From: an uncultured Coriobacteriaceae bacterium
GTDB taxonomy: Bacteria; Actinomycetota; Coriobacteriia; Coriobacteriales; Atopobiaceae
Length of the DNA: 64,000 nucleotides
NCBI GenBank assembly: GCA_902803315.1
Contig: CADCPM010000096.1
Coordinates: 1-64,000 of the forward strand
Direction: 5' to 3'
The translations under genes and the position numbers were made by a program. This document shows, piece after piece, positions 24,751 to 33,252 of the stretch. The notes below the pieces were generated by a model, which saw only the letters and a program-made list of their open reading frames with translations, was not told the DNA's origin and did no database searches. Numbering within the stretch: the stretch's first letter is position 1; each line of letters starts with the position of its first letter.

Positions 24751-25323
24751 ATGGAGTCGCAAGAATCGGTTCCTGGCAAATGCAGAGCCTGGTATGAGGG
24801 TGACCCATTGCTTGAGGCGTATCACGACAACGAGTGGTGCAAGCCCAATCACGACGATCGCTTTCAGTTTGAGATGCTCTGTTTGGAGGGAGCCAGCGTA
24901 GGCCTCTCATGGAAGACCATCGTGCACAAGCGCGAGGCGTATAGGCGTGCGTTCCATGGGTTTGACATAGACGCGTGCGCGTCTATGGGTGACGACGAGC
25001 TTGAGAGGCTCCTTCTGGATCCAGGCATCGTGCGCAATCGTGGCAAGGTGTACAGCGTGCGAACGAACGCACAGGTCGTGAGGGACATCCAGTCGGAGTT
25101 TGGGAGCTTTGACGCATATCTGTGGGGATTCACTGCGGGCCAGGTAATCGACGGCGGGTGGCGGACGACCGACCAGATGCCAGCGGAATCAGATGTCTCG
25201 CGTGCCATGAGCGCAAACATGAAGAAACGGGGCATGCGATTCGTGGGGCCAGTGATTACCTACTCCTTCATGCAGGCCATCGGCATCGTGAACGACCATC
25301 TTGTAGATTGCGCATATCGATAG
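24751..25323 (+). CDS. tag: DNA-3-methyladenine glycosylase I
   Basis: This is a 190-residue protein; ATG at 24751 with GGGAGGAGAG. The family signature is present throughout: CRAWYEGDPLLEAYHDNEWC (zinc ligand Cys and the YHDxEW motif), RFQFEMLCLEGASVGLSWKT, then HKREAYRRAFHGFD, LLDPGIVRNRGKVYSVRTNA and MKKRGMRFVGPVITYSFMQA with GIVNDHLVDC (His/Cys zinc ligands). It removes 3-methyladenine from alkylated DNA. It lies beside an MGMT-like gene on the opposite strand, making a small alkylation-repair neighbourhood. About 190 residues is the normal length. Confidence 0.95.
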   Translation: MESQESVPGKCRAWYEGDPLLEAYHDNEWCKPNHDDRFQFEMLCLEGASVGLSWKTIVHKREAYRRAFHGFDIDACASMGDDELERLLLDPGIVRNRGKVYSVRTNAQVVRDIQSEFGSFDAYLWGFTAGQVIDGGWRTTDQMPAESDVSRAMSANMKKRGMRFVGPVITYSFMQAIGIVNDHLVDCAYR

Positions 25324-25369
25324 GGTTAAGGGGCCAACGGGTACCGGCGAGGCTTAACGCCGCACGCAG

Positions 25370-25678
25370 CTACGCCTCCCATTGATAGCGCGCCATGTCC
25401 ACGCGTCCGTTGTCCAGAAACTCGATTCCCTCTGCCAGCAGCAGGCGCCGCTGCTCACCCTCGCCGCCAAAGGCAAAGCCGGGTGCGAGCGATCCGTTCT
25501 TGAACACCACGCGATGACAAGGCGTAATTATGGGCTCTGGATTCACGTGCAGGGCATATCCCACAAAGCGGGCGTTACGAGGCTTTCCCACCATTCGTGC
25601 CACTTGCCCATAGCTGGCAACGCGTCCTTTGGGAATCTGGCGTACGACCTCGTAAACGGCATCGTTAAAAGCGCCCAT
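25370..25678 (-). CDS. MGMT family (methylated-DNA cysteine methyltransferase / alkyltransferase-like) protein
   Basis: This is a 102-residue protein made of the C-terminal alkyltransferase domain only: IPKGRVASYGQVARMVGKPR is the recognition helix, then IITPCHRVVFKNG carries the PCHRV active-site Cys. Because the Cys is present it could accept alkyl groups, unlike ATL proteins in which it is replaced; the missing N-terminal domain and short length resemble the small MGMT-like proteins. It is cotranscribed with the Cys-rich gene upstream (two bases apart) and convergent with tag. Confidence 0.88.
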   Translation of the reverse strand: MGAFNDAVYEVVRQIPKGRVASYGQVARMVGKPRNARFVGYALHVNPEPIITPCHRVVFKNGSLAPGFAFGGEGEQRRLLLAEGIEFLDNGRVDMARYQWEA

Positions 25679-25680
25679 GG

Positions 25681-25902
25681 CTATCCGTGCGTATACTTTG
25701 TGGCTGCATGGAGCATGTTCACTTCTGCAAGCTCCAGCTTGCCGTCAATATAGGGTGCATACATGGCGTCGATACGTGGTGCCCCCATGCTGCATCCGCT
25801 GCATACCTCGCAGCTGGAGTCGTCGCACCACGAAAGCCCCTTGGCGACGATCTGCATTCGCTCCTCGCGCGTGGTGTCTTTGATGAGCACGCTTTTCGGC
25901 AT
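25681..25902 (-). CDS. Small cysteine-rich protein
   Basis: This is a 73-residue protein from the ATG at 25902 (AGAGGAG upstream). The central sequence GLSWCDDSSCEVCSGCSMG has four closely spaced cysteines (C-x4-C-x2-C-x2-C) that could bind a metal ion. The C-terminal part (DAMYAPYIDGKLELAEVNML) is helical. I do not know the family. Cotranscription with the MGMT-like gene hints at a role in repair or redox sensing, which is inference. Confidence 0.65.
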   Translation of the reverse strand: MPKSVLIKDTTREERMQIVAKGLSWCDDSSCEVCSGCSMGAPRIDAMYAPYIDGKLELAEVNMLHAATKYTHG

Positions 25903-25953
25903 GGGGGCTCCTCTCTTCAAAAGAACTGTCGCCATTGTACGCTACGCCAATAA

Positions 25954-25988
25954 CATCAGGCAATGGGGAGTATCCCCATTGCCTGATG
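25954..25988. terminator. Perfect 16-bp hairpin after the SDR gene
   Basis: catcaggcaatgggga and tccccattgcctgatg pair perfectly around a gta loop. The hairpin lies just past the SDR stop codon and before the start of the Cys-rich gene. Confidence 0.6.
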
Positions 25989-25995
25989 CCGTACC

Positions 25996-26832
25996 CTATG
26001 CGTCGAAATCGGTGGTCTTGGAAACCTCGGCCCACTTGTTGAGCTCGGCGAGGCGGGCGTTGAGCGCTCCGGTAACGGCTGCGATGGCGTCGGATCCCAG
26101 GTAGAGGCGAAGCGGCGTCTCATCGCTCTGCAGTGCCTTGATGATGGGGTAGCCCGCCTTCAGGGGATCGCCCGGCTGTTGGCGCGTGTTGACGTTTTGC
26201 GCGACGGAACGCTTGTGTGCCGTTTCGGCGTAGTCGTCCAATGTATTGTCGGAGCCCTTGAGCGAGGTGTCGTAGAAGTGCGTGCGAAACGCCCCTGGCT
26301 CCACGATCATCGCCTTAATGCCCAAGGGTGTAACCTCCGCGGCCAAACCCTCGGTCATGAGCTCCAAGGCGGCCTTGGTGGCGGCATAGTAGCCTGACGC
26401 GGCGCCGGTGCGCACGGCACCAATGGAGCTCACGTTTACGATGGCGCCATCGTGACGCTCGCGCATGCCGGGAAGGACCTTCTTGATCATGGCAATGGCG
26501 CCAAAGAAGTTTGCGTCGAACATGGCCTGCACGCCTGCGGGATCGGCCTCCTCCACGGAGCTGCGATAGCAGTAACCAGCGTTGTTAACGAGCACGTCCA
26601 CCTGGCCGAACCGTTTGACTGCGGCCTCGTAGGCGGCGTCCACCGAGGCTTGGTCGCTTACGTCGAGCGCAACCGCGAGCGCGGTGTTGGGATAGTCGGC
26701 CACGATGCCCTCCACCTTTTCGGCTGTACGGGCGGTTACGACGGCATTGTCGCCACCCTCAAGCACGGCTCGTGCGATGCCCTCGCCAATGCCACCTGCG
26801 GAACAGCCGGTAATGATCCAAGTCTTTGCCAT
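25996..26832 (-). CDS. Short-chain dehydrogenase/reductase
   Basis: This is a 278-residue classical SDR: TGCSAGGIGEGIARAVLEGG is the cofactor loop, DVLVNNAGYCYRSSVEEA the NAG motif, NVSSIGAVRTGAASGYYAAT with the catalytic Ser, Tyr and Lys (YxxxK), then EPGAFRTHFYDT. ATG at 26832 with GAGGATCG. It is divergent from a LysR gene 143 bases away, a standard regulator-target arrangement. The substrate is unknown. Confidence 0.92.
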   Translation of the reverse strand: MAKTWIITGCSAGGIGEGIARAVLEGGDNAVVTARTAEKVEGIVADYPNTALAVALDVSDQASVDAAYEAAVKRFGQVDVLVNNAGYCYRSSVEEADPAGVQAMFDANFFGAIAMIKKVLPGMRERHDGAIVNVSSIGAVRTGAASGYYAATKAALELMTEGLAAEVTPLGIKAMIVEPGAFRTHFYDTSLKGSDNTLDDYAETAHKRSVAQNVNTRQQPGDPLKAGYPIIKALQSDETPLRLYLGSDAIAAVTGALNARLAELNKWAEVSKTTDFDA

Positions 26833-26907
26833 GATGCGATCCTCTCTGCTTGTTTTCCTTGACTCTTAGTATGAATGAGCAACGCGTGGAAGTACAATGA
26901 CTAGTGA

Positions 26908-26921
26908 GCAACTCAGGTTGC
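26908..26921. promoter_or_regulatory. Candidate LysR binding site in the divergent promoter region
   Basis: gcaac-tcag-gttgc is a short perfect inverted repeat centred between the SDR and LysR genes, about 55 bases before the LysR start, matching where LysR-type regulators usually bind. Inferred from symmetry and position. Confidence 0.45.
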
Positions 26922-26975
26922 GTACCATGCAATCTATAGTCATCGCGAAAACGCGAAATAGCGGGAGACAAGACC

Positions 26976-27821
26976 ATGGAACTAGAGCAATTAAGGCAGT
27001 TGGACACTGTTGAGCGCATGGGCACGCTTCAGGCAGCGGCTGATCAGTTGCATCTATCGCAATCAGCTCTGTCACGATCGCTGCGTAGGCTCGAGGCGGA
27101 CCTGGGTCGAGAGCTCTTTGACAGGACGCGAAACTCCATGAGCCTGAATGCCGCGGGAAGGCTCGCCTTGGGGCATGCGAGGCTCATGCTTGCAGAGGAG
27201 CGTCGCCTGATCGACGACTTTGCCCAGTTGGACAGGAGGGCGAGAACGCTACGCGTGGCAAGCGTGGCACCAGCTCCCACCTGGCGTTTGAGCGCGCTGG
27301 TACTGGAGCAGTTTCCAACAACCATTCTCGAACCAGACGTGATGGAGCGAGACGAGGTTCGCGGTCGCCTGCTCAATGGGTCATGCGATTTGGCGATTGC
27401 TGTAGAACCTCCATCACTTCCTACCGTGGAGGCATTCGAGTTCATGAGCGAGGACCTCTATGCAAACGTCCCGGAAGGTCACGAGCTGTGGAACAAGGAC
27501 GAGCTGTCATTCGCGGATTTGGACGGACATTCGTTTTTGGTGTATGGCCAAATTGGCTTTTGGCACGAAATACATAGCAGGATGCTTCCGTTCGCGAAGT
27601 TTGTGGTGCAAAACGACCGAACCATCTTCCTGCAGCAGATGCGTACGAGCGATCTTTTGACCTTTACCACCAACGCCCCGGAGAACACCAGCAAACACGA
27701 GTCGCGCAAGGCCATTCCCATCGTGGACCCAGAGGCCCACGCGACGTTTTACCTGTGCAAGCAAAGGGACGTGCCCGACCGCGTCGCCGCGGTGTTTGAC
27801 CTCGTGCGACAGTCGGTTTGA
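26976..27821 (+). CDS. LysR family transcriptional regulator
   Basis: This is a 281-residue protein. The N-terminal winged HTH reads ELEQLRQLDTVERMGTLQAA, HLSQSALSRSLRRLEADLGR and ELFDRTRNSMSLNAAGRLAL. The remaining 200 residues form the periplasmic-binding-protein-like effector domain (RTLRVASVAPAPTWRLSALV; CDLAIAVEPP). ATG at 26976 with GGGAGAC. It probably controls the divergent SDR gene and itself. Confidence 0.92.
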   Translation: MELEQLRQLDTVERMGTLQAAADQLHLSQSALSRSLRRLEADLGRELFDRTRNSMSLNAAGRLALGHARLMLAEERRLIDDFAQLDRRARTLRVASVAPAPTWRLSALVLEQFPTTILEPDVMERDEVRGRLLNGSCDLAIAVEPPSLPTVEAFEFMSEDLYANVPEGHELWNKDELSFADLDGHSFLVYGQIGFWHEIHSRMLPFAKFVVQNDRTIFLQQMRTSDLLTFTTNAPENTSKHESRKAIPIVDPEAHATFYLCKQRDVPDRVAAVFDLVRQSV

Positions 27822-27961
27822 GTTTGGGCCGACCGCGGACGCAGAGCATGTGTGCGTGGCGGCAATTATGCGTAGCACGCCTGCCATTGGGGGAGTCCAT
27901 GCATAAGAGCAGGTGCGTGGGATACCATAGAGCAAGACCGCAACACGAGGGGAGACCGAAC

Positions 27962-29386
27962 ATGGCGCAGGATGCCTTTGACTTTCGCAGTTGGATTCGC
28001 GATCAGCCTCAGCGGGGCTTTGAGGCAGATCTTTCCGATGACGACCACTTCGTACTGCAAACCGATTGGGCCATTGCGCAGATAAACTTCTATGCCATGG
28101 ATCCGGACCCTGAGGTCGTGGAGTTCAACATCGAGGAGAAGAGAAGCGGAGAAGTGCGCTTCTTCCTGCACTTTCATGCCGTGGAACGCGACCATGCTGT
28201 CCAGCTGTATCACGAGATGACCGACACGCTGGTCCAGCTTCGCGACCAACAGTCAACTGAGGTGCTGCTGTGTTGCACGGCTGGGATGACCACATCCTTC
28301 TTTGCCGACAGGCTCAACCAGGTGGCCGAGGCGATGGGACTCGACTATACCTTCTCGGCGGTGAGCGTAAACGAGGTGTATGAGAACGGTCAGAACAAGG
28401 CCGCCGTCCTCATTGCTCCGCAGATTTCCTATCAGGCCGATCGGGTGCGCGCGGCCTTGGGAAATGTGCCGGTGCTCGCCATCCCCACCGCGATCTTCGC
28501 TGCCTACGATGCCGGCGGATGCGTGGAGTGGCTCCGCGAGGAGTTGCGTCAGCGTGCGCAGACGGCCGAGGAGCGTGCGATCGAACAGGCAACGCAGGGA
28601 TTCGACAGCGACAAGCGCATCGTCGTGGTTGCGGTGCACGCCGCCACCAAAGAAGTGAACCTCCACTATCGCCTGGTCGACCATGGCAACGTGGAGCAGG
28701 AACGCAAGGTAATCAAGCGATGGCTTACGCTCGATGACATTACCGACGTCATAGACACTCAGGTGTGCATTTGCAAGGGCGGCGGGACGGTGGATGCTAT
28801 CGGCATTGCGTTGCCTGGGTCTCTGCACAATGGGAGATTGGATCTTAAGACCCGTAACGTTAAGCTCACGGATGGCACCGACGACTTCGTGCTCGCAGAC
28901 TACCTGCGCGAACGCTATGCGGCGCCCGTCGTGTTGTGCAACAACGTAAACGCTGCGGCACTGGGTTGGTATGCGAGCCAAGACGAATACGAGAACGTGA
29001 CCTTCTACTCCCAGGCCACGGGCTGGGCAGTGGGTGGCCAGGGTCATGTGGTTAGCGGCAAGCTCGTCGAGGGAGCGCATGGCAACGCGGGCGAGGTGAA
29101 GTACGTGGTAGACCGGTTTAGCTATTCTCATCCACTGCACTACAACCCTTACGACCCTTCGGACGTAATTGAGATGGTAGGCCAGATGATTGCTATGGAC
29201 TGTGCCACCCTAGACCCGGAGGTCGTGGTTCTTCGCTGTGACTTGCTGCAGAACATGGACGAGGTGGCAGCGGAGTTGGAGAAGTATGTGCCACGCGAGC
29301 TCCAGCCAAAACTCGTGAAGGTGCACGATTACAACGAGTGCATCCTGCGTGGCATGCTCATCGACTGCATACAAAAGCTGTTCTAG
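27962..29386 (+). CDS. PTS lactose-type EIIB / ROK domain fusion
   Basis: This is a 474-residue protein; ATG at 27962 with GAGGGGAG. Residues 1-95 are of unknown type. Residues 98-195 form a PTS IIB domain of the lactose/cellobiose class: VLLCCTAGMTTSFFADRL with the phosphorylatable Cys105 in the CxxGMxTS motif, and VLIAPQISYQADRV. Residues 215-474 resemble ROK sugar kinases/repressors: GIALPGSLHNGRLDL, PVVLCNNVNAAALGW and GKLVEGAHGNAGEVKYV. The ROK catalytic Asp (normally in N-D-x-N) is Asn here, and no Cys-rich zinc motif or HTH is seen. It is probably a PTS-controlled sensor rather than a kinase. It stands upstream of an ABC transporter operon but is separated by 181 bases. Confidence 0.78.
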   Translation: MAQDAFDFRSWIRDQPQRGFEADLSDDDHFVLQTDWAIAQINFYAMDPDPEVVEFNIEEKRSGEVRFFLHFHAVERDHAVQLYHEMTDTLVQLRDQQSTEVLLCCTAGMTTSFFADRLNQVAEAMGLDYTFSAVSVNEVYENGQNKAAVLIAPQISYQADRVRAALGNVPVLAIPTAIFAAYDAGGCVEWLREELRQRAQTAEERAIEQATQGFDSDKRIVVVAVHAATKEVNLHYRLVDHGNVEQERKVIKRWLTLDDITDVIDTQVCICKGGGTVDAIGIALPGSLHNGRLDLKTRNVKLTDGTDDFVLADYLRERYAAPVVLCNNVNAAALGWYASQDEYENVTFYSQATGWAVGGQGHVVSGKLVEGAHGNAGEVKYVVDRFSYSHPLHYNPYDPSDVIEMVGQMIAMDCATLDPEVVVLRCDLLQNMDEVAAELEKYVPRELQPKLVKVHDYNECILRGMLIDCIQKLF

Positions 29387-29567
29387 ATTTCTTTGAACGC
29401 GATGACAGGCTGAGGACCCCGAGTTTGCTCCACGGGCAAATTCGGAACCCCGCTTGTGACATCTATCTGTTTTACAAATGCGGGACAAAACCGCCATACG
29501 TTGCGTATTATTACCGAGTGTATCAACAATAGGTGTGGGTTCAATAGGTAAGCGCAAGGAGACGAAG

Positions 29568-30461
29568 ATGATAGAGTTAACGGGTCTTACCAAATCCTAC
29601 GGCGGCAAAAAGGTGCTGAACAACGTGTCGTTTAGCGCGAAGGACGGCTGCGTGACTGGATTCGTTGGGCCAAACGGAGCGGGCAAGTCCACCACCATGC
29701 GCATGGTAGTGTGTTTGGAGCGTCCCGACGCTGGCACGGCGCTGGTGGACGGCGTACCATTTGACCAGGCGTCAAACCCCGTTCGCACCATGGGCACCTA
29801 CCTGGGACAAGGATACTTGCCGAGCCACATGACCGGTAAGGAGTACCTGTCATATGTATGCGACGTCGCGGGAGTGAGCAGGCAGCGCGTAAGCGAGCTG
29901 TTGCAGATGGTGGAGCTTGTGGGTTCGGAGAACAAGCAGATTTCCTCGTATTCGCTGGGTATGAAGCAGCGTGCCGGCATTGCCGCTGCACTCGCAGGCG
30001 ATCCCACCACGCTCATGCTCGACGAGCCGGTAAACGGGCTTGATCCCATGGGCGTACAGTGGCTGCGAGACGTGCTGCGCAAGCAGGCGTCTGCTGGAAA
30101 GGCGGTCCTGCTCTCCTCGCATCTGCTCTCGGAGCTTGAGCTGGTTGCCGACTACGTGGTTATGCTTGACAAGGGCCGCGTGGTGTCTCAGGGCGCCATG
30201 GATGAGCTCGAGCTCGATGGAAATGGTTCTGTAATCGTCGCCACGACCGACGACCAGGCGATGAGACTCCTGCTCCAGAAGGCAGGCGCAGACGTTCGCG
30301 ATGGCGATCACGGTTTGATTGTTGGTGGTCTGACGGCACGCGATGTTGGAAAGGTCGCGTTTGAGGGTGGCCTTCTGGTGGAGCATTTGGAGCAGCGACG
30401 CAGTTCGCTGGAAGAGGTATTCATGGCAACGGCTGCGCGTTCGCAGCAGGAGGGGGAATAG
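29568..30461 (+). CDS. ABC transporter ATP-binding protein
   Basis: This is a 297-residue ATPase; ATG at 29568 with AAGGAGACG. Walker A is GPNGAGKSTT, the Q-loop region is TYLGQGYLP, the signature SYSLGMKQRAGIA (a variant LSGG), Walker B LMLDEPVNGLDP and the H-switch SSHLLSEL. This is the drug/peptide or antibiotic-exporter (type 5 / ABC-2-like) class with a roughly 80-residue C-terminal extension. It is followed after one base by its membrane partner. The substrate is unknown. Confidence 0.92.
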   Translation: MIELTGLTKSYGGKKVLNNVSFSAKDGCVTGFVGPNGAGKSTTMRMVVCLERPDAGTALVDGVPFDQASNPVRTMGTYLGQGYLPSHMTGKEYLSYVCDVAGVSRQRVSELLQMVELVGSENKQISSYSLGMKQRAGIAAALAGDPTTLMLDEPVNGLDPMGVQWLRDVLRKQASAGKAVLLSSHLLSELELVADYVVMLDKGRVVSQGAMDELELDGNGSVIVATTDDQAMRLLLQKAGADVRDGDHGLIVGGLTARDVGKVAFEGGLLVEHLEQRRSSLEEVFMATAARSQQEGE

Positions 30462-30462
30462 C

Positions 30463-31284
30463 ATGTCTAGTTCCATTACAGGCACCGCTGTGTCTTCTCA
30501 ATCTTGGGGATCGGTGTTCGTCGCTGAGTTCAAGCGCATAGTCCTTCGCCCGCGCGCGCTCGTGGCGCTGGCGATCTTTGCAGCAGCGGCCATTCTGGTA
30601 ACCGTGGGTCTGACTTCCGCCACGGACTGGGCGCAGCAGCAGATGGCTGCGGAGGGTGGACCTGCTCCGAGCAACACCTTCATGGGGCTCGGCCTTTCGG
30701 TGTCCGTGCTCTCGTTCACGCTGGGGCTGCTGTGCGTGTCCTCGTCCGCACGCGACTATACAGACGGTGCTGCGGCGGCGACGCTAACGGTGGTGCCCAA
30801 ACGCAGCAAGCTTCTCTCAGCACGTATGGTAGTGTGGGCGGCTGTGGCCGTGGTTGTCACGTTCGTCACGTTGCTTGTGGCGGCGTTGATTTATATGTCA
30901 CGCATTGGCAGCTTTGGCGATGCGCTTAAGGAAATCGCGTGTTACACGCTTGGTGTGTGCATGCTTGTGCTGGTAGCCTTTGCCTGCGCCACCCTAATGC
31001 GGCGCGGTTCTCTCGCTGTGCTGGCATTCTTGGGCGTGGATCTCTTGCTGCCGATGATCCTCTCTCTTGTGAGCAATTTCCTCCCCCTGAATGTTGGTGA
31101 GGCTGTGCATACGATTACCAAGGCGCTACCGGGTGAGGTGTGTTCGGCCGTGGGCAACATTGGTGGAAGTGCGACTGATCCAGGAGCGTGGACGTTTGCC
31201 ATGGTGGCGCTTGTAGCGTGGATCGTGGTGTCGGGAGTCGTGTCGTACTTCTCGTTCAATCGCTACGCTGGCGCAAGTGACTAA
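30463..31284 (+). CDS. ABC-2-type transporter permease
   Basis: This is a 273-residue membrane protein with about six helices (LVALAIFAAAAILVTVGLTS, LSVSVLSFTLGLLCVSSS, VVWAAVAVVVTFVTLLVAAL, CYTLGVCMLVLVAFACATL, LAVLAFLGVDLLLPMILSLV, AMVALVAWIVVSGVVSYFS). The arrangement (E-x-K-R near the first helix, a large loop, then paired helices) is that of ABC-2 permeases. It is the partner of the ATPase; the pair ends at a strong hairpin. Confidence 0.88.
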   Translation: MSSSITGTAVSSQSWGSVFVAEFKRIVLRPRALVALAIFAAAAILVTVGLTSATDWAQQQMAAEGGPAPSNTFMGLGLSVSVLSFTLGLLCVSSSARDYTDGAAAATLTVVPKRSKLLSARMVVWAAVAVVVTFVTLLVAALIYMSRIGSFGDALKEIACYTLGVCMLVLVAFACATLMRRGSLAVLAFLGVDLLLPMILSLVSNFLPLNVGEAVHTITKALPGEVCSAVGNIGGSATDPGAWTFAMVALVAWIVVSGVVSYFSFNRYAGASD

Positions 31285-31312
31285 TTTCCGGAGTCTGGAA
31301 AAGGGCAGGTTC

Positions 31313-31362
31313 GAAGTCCCCGTGCACCGCTCGCTAAGGCGGCTAGAGCACGGGGACTTTCG
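31313..31362 (+). terminator. Hairpin terminating the ABC operon
   Basis: gaagtccccgtgc and gcacggggacttt form a 12-13 bp stem around a 22-base loop that has its own ccgc/gcgg pairing. It lies 29 bases after the permease stop. Confidence 0.6.
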
Positions 31363-31383
31363 CGTTGCGCGTGGCGCGCAGGC

Positions 31384-31433
31384 GGCGACTCGCGATGTGG
31401 GCGAGTGAAGCGAACGTGAGCGACATGTGAGCC
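31384..31433. repeat. Degenerate copy of the variable-arm palindrome core
   Basis: ggcgactcgcgatgtgggcg then agtgaagcgaacgtgagcga then catgtgagcc preserves the order of the core with many changes and an insertion. The arms are barely complementary. It is a decayed copy in the 31285-31548 gap. Confidence 0.5.
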
Positions 31434-31548
31434 GGGCGTTGACGCGTGCTATGGGTCAGGCTCCTTGCCTTTACCGACCTCGTGGCCACGAAGAGACGCT
31501 TTGTGGCAAACTATAGAACATAATCAATCCAACGTAGCGAGGTTGCGA

Positions 31549-33192
31549 ATGTTCTGTCCAAAGTGCGGGGCGAAAAACGACGATACCAGCATGAAATGCT
31601 CAAAATGTGGCGCGGAGTTGGCAGGCGCTGCAGCGGCCATGGCAATGGCCACGGGATCACTGCCGTTTGAGGAGGGCCTAACTAAGGCGCTCAGAACGTT
31701 TGGCGCGGGAATGTTGCGCGAGCCTGCGAAACTCAAGTCGACGGTTGCGGACGAGTGCGATCACAACAAGCGAGAGTACATCGTTTTCCAGCGGAACTGC
31801 GACTCTGACTTGCTGGAGCCCTATGCGCAAGCCGTAGACAAAGACGACGCGAGCGAAATGGCGAGGGCGGCGACGCTGGGAGAGCTGCACCTTAACGAGC
31901 GGAGGGCCGAGGACGCGCAGACTTCTCGCAACGTTGCGCAGGGCATCGCGCGATCCCTGGCACAGATCTGTGGGATGGGGCCACTTGACCTGCATTCCGA
32001 CTTAGGCGAAAAGCACGAGGTACAACCTCCGGTGCAACCTGCGTCCCAAACAACCGCAATGCCCCAGGTGGATGCAATACCGGCGGCTGTCATGGCGGCA
32101 TCGCAGACTTCGTCCCAACAGCCTGTGCAGTCACCGCAGCAGACGCCTTACGACGCGCAGCAACCCAAGAAGGGCAAAGTGCCGATTATCATAGGGGCGA
32201 TTGCGGCCATTGCCGCGGTGCTTGTCGTTGCCTTGCTGGTGGTGCCACAAATAACCTCTGAGTCGAGTAGCGCAAGATCGTCGAGCACGGTGACCGGCGC
32301 ATCTGGCAATACGATAACGGTCTCCTTCGATGGCGGTGGGGCCGATGGTGGCTCCATGTCGCAGATTACCTGCAACAGCGGTGACAGCGTGTCGGTGCCA
32401 AAGTGCGGCTTTACCAATAAGGGCTACTCGTTTGATCGCTGGAAGGGAGACGACGGCAAGACGTATAATCCTGGCGACACGTTGATGCCCAATCGAAGCG
32501 TCATGCTCACGGCAATCTGGAACGCGGATTCCTGTACGATCAAGTTCCTGGGTGCTGGTGCCGACGGTGGGTCTACCGAGTCGATATCCGCCACCTCCGG
32601 CTCGAGTGTGGAGCTGCCTCAGTGCGGATTCTATAGGACGGGTTATGACTTCGATTGCTGGGAGGGTGAGGATGGCAGCTCGTATGATCCCGGCGACACT
32701 GCAACCGTAACGGGCGACACGACGTTTGCGGCACAGTGGAAGGCCCGGTCCAAGAGCACCAGCTCGAGCTCGACTTCGTCTTCGAGCACGAGCTCCTCGT
32801 CGGATTCCATTACCCCGTCCAATATGCCTCGCAATTGGAAGGGCTCTTACGAGGGATACACCACTCACACGGCGGAAGGCGTAATCACGCGCGCGGTTAC
32901 CATCACCTTCAAGGAGATCTCCTCAAGCGGATACATATCGGGAATCGTATACGTTGGAGAGGCCGAGATGGTCGAAGGCGTCACCCATGGCAGCTATAAC
33001 TTCGAGGGTTCGCTCGACTTCAAGACTGGCAAGATCCACATGGAGGGCACGACTTGGGTCGACAAAGGCGGACTCATTGGCGTCGGTGGATTTAATGGTA
33101 CCGTCAACTCCAGCAACTGGACCATGAGCGGCGAGTGGTATGACCCGGAAGGCGAAGCGCAAAACGGAGCATGGTATATGAGGGCTTCATAG
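31549..33192 (+). CDS. Zinc-ribbon, membrane-anchored protein with two InlB-type repeats
   Basis: This is a 547-residue protein starting at the ATG at 31549. Residues 1-25 are a zinc ribbon (MFCPKCGAKNDD then CSKCG). Residues 40-135 are a cytosolic helical region, then a linker rich in Pro/Gln. One membrane helix lies near 225-250 (PIIIGAIAAIAAVLVVALLV). Outside, two Listeria-Bacteroides (InlB B-type) repeats follow, marked by FDGGGADGGSMSQITCNSGD and the later FDRWKGDDGKTYNPGDTL, and by FLGAGADGGSTES with FDCWEGEDGSSYDPGDTA. A Ser/Thr-rich spacer and a C-terminal beta domain complete it. It is probably a surface protein with an intracellular zinc finger. It heads a run of three envelope genes. 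Confidence 0.78.
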   Translation: MFCPKCGAKNDDTSMKCSKCGAELAGAAAAMAMATGSLPFEEGLTKALRTFGAGMLREPAKLKSTVADECDHNKREYIVFQRNCDSDLLEPYAQAVDKDDASEMARAATLGELHLNERRAEDAQTSRNVAQGIARSLAQICGMGPLDLHSDLGEKHEVQPPVQPASQTTAMPQVDAIPAAVMAASQTSSQQPVQSPQQTPYDAQQPKKGKVPIIIGAIAAIAAVLVVALLVVPQITSESSSARSSSTVTGASGNTITVSFDGGGADGGSMSQITCNSGDSVSVPKCGFTNKGYSFDRWKGDDGKTYNPGDTLMPNRSVMLTAIWNADSCTIKFLGAGADGGSTESISATSGSSVELPQCGFYRTGYDFDCWEGEDGSSYDPGDTATVTGDTTFAAQWKARSKSTSSSSTSSSSTSSSSDSITPSNMPRNWKGSYEGYTTHTAEGVITRAVTITFKEISSSGYISGIVYVGEAEMVEGVTHGSYNFEGSLDFKTGKIHMEGTTWVDKGGLIGVGGFNGTVNSSNWTMSGEWYDPEGEAQNGAWYMRAS

Positions 33193-33252
33193 CAAGAGGG
33201 TCCGCCTTCAAAAATATATCACCCGCAAAAGATGGGATGAGAGGTGATTCGT

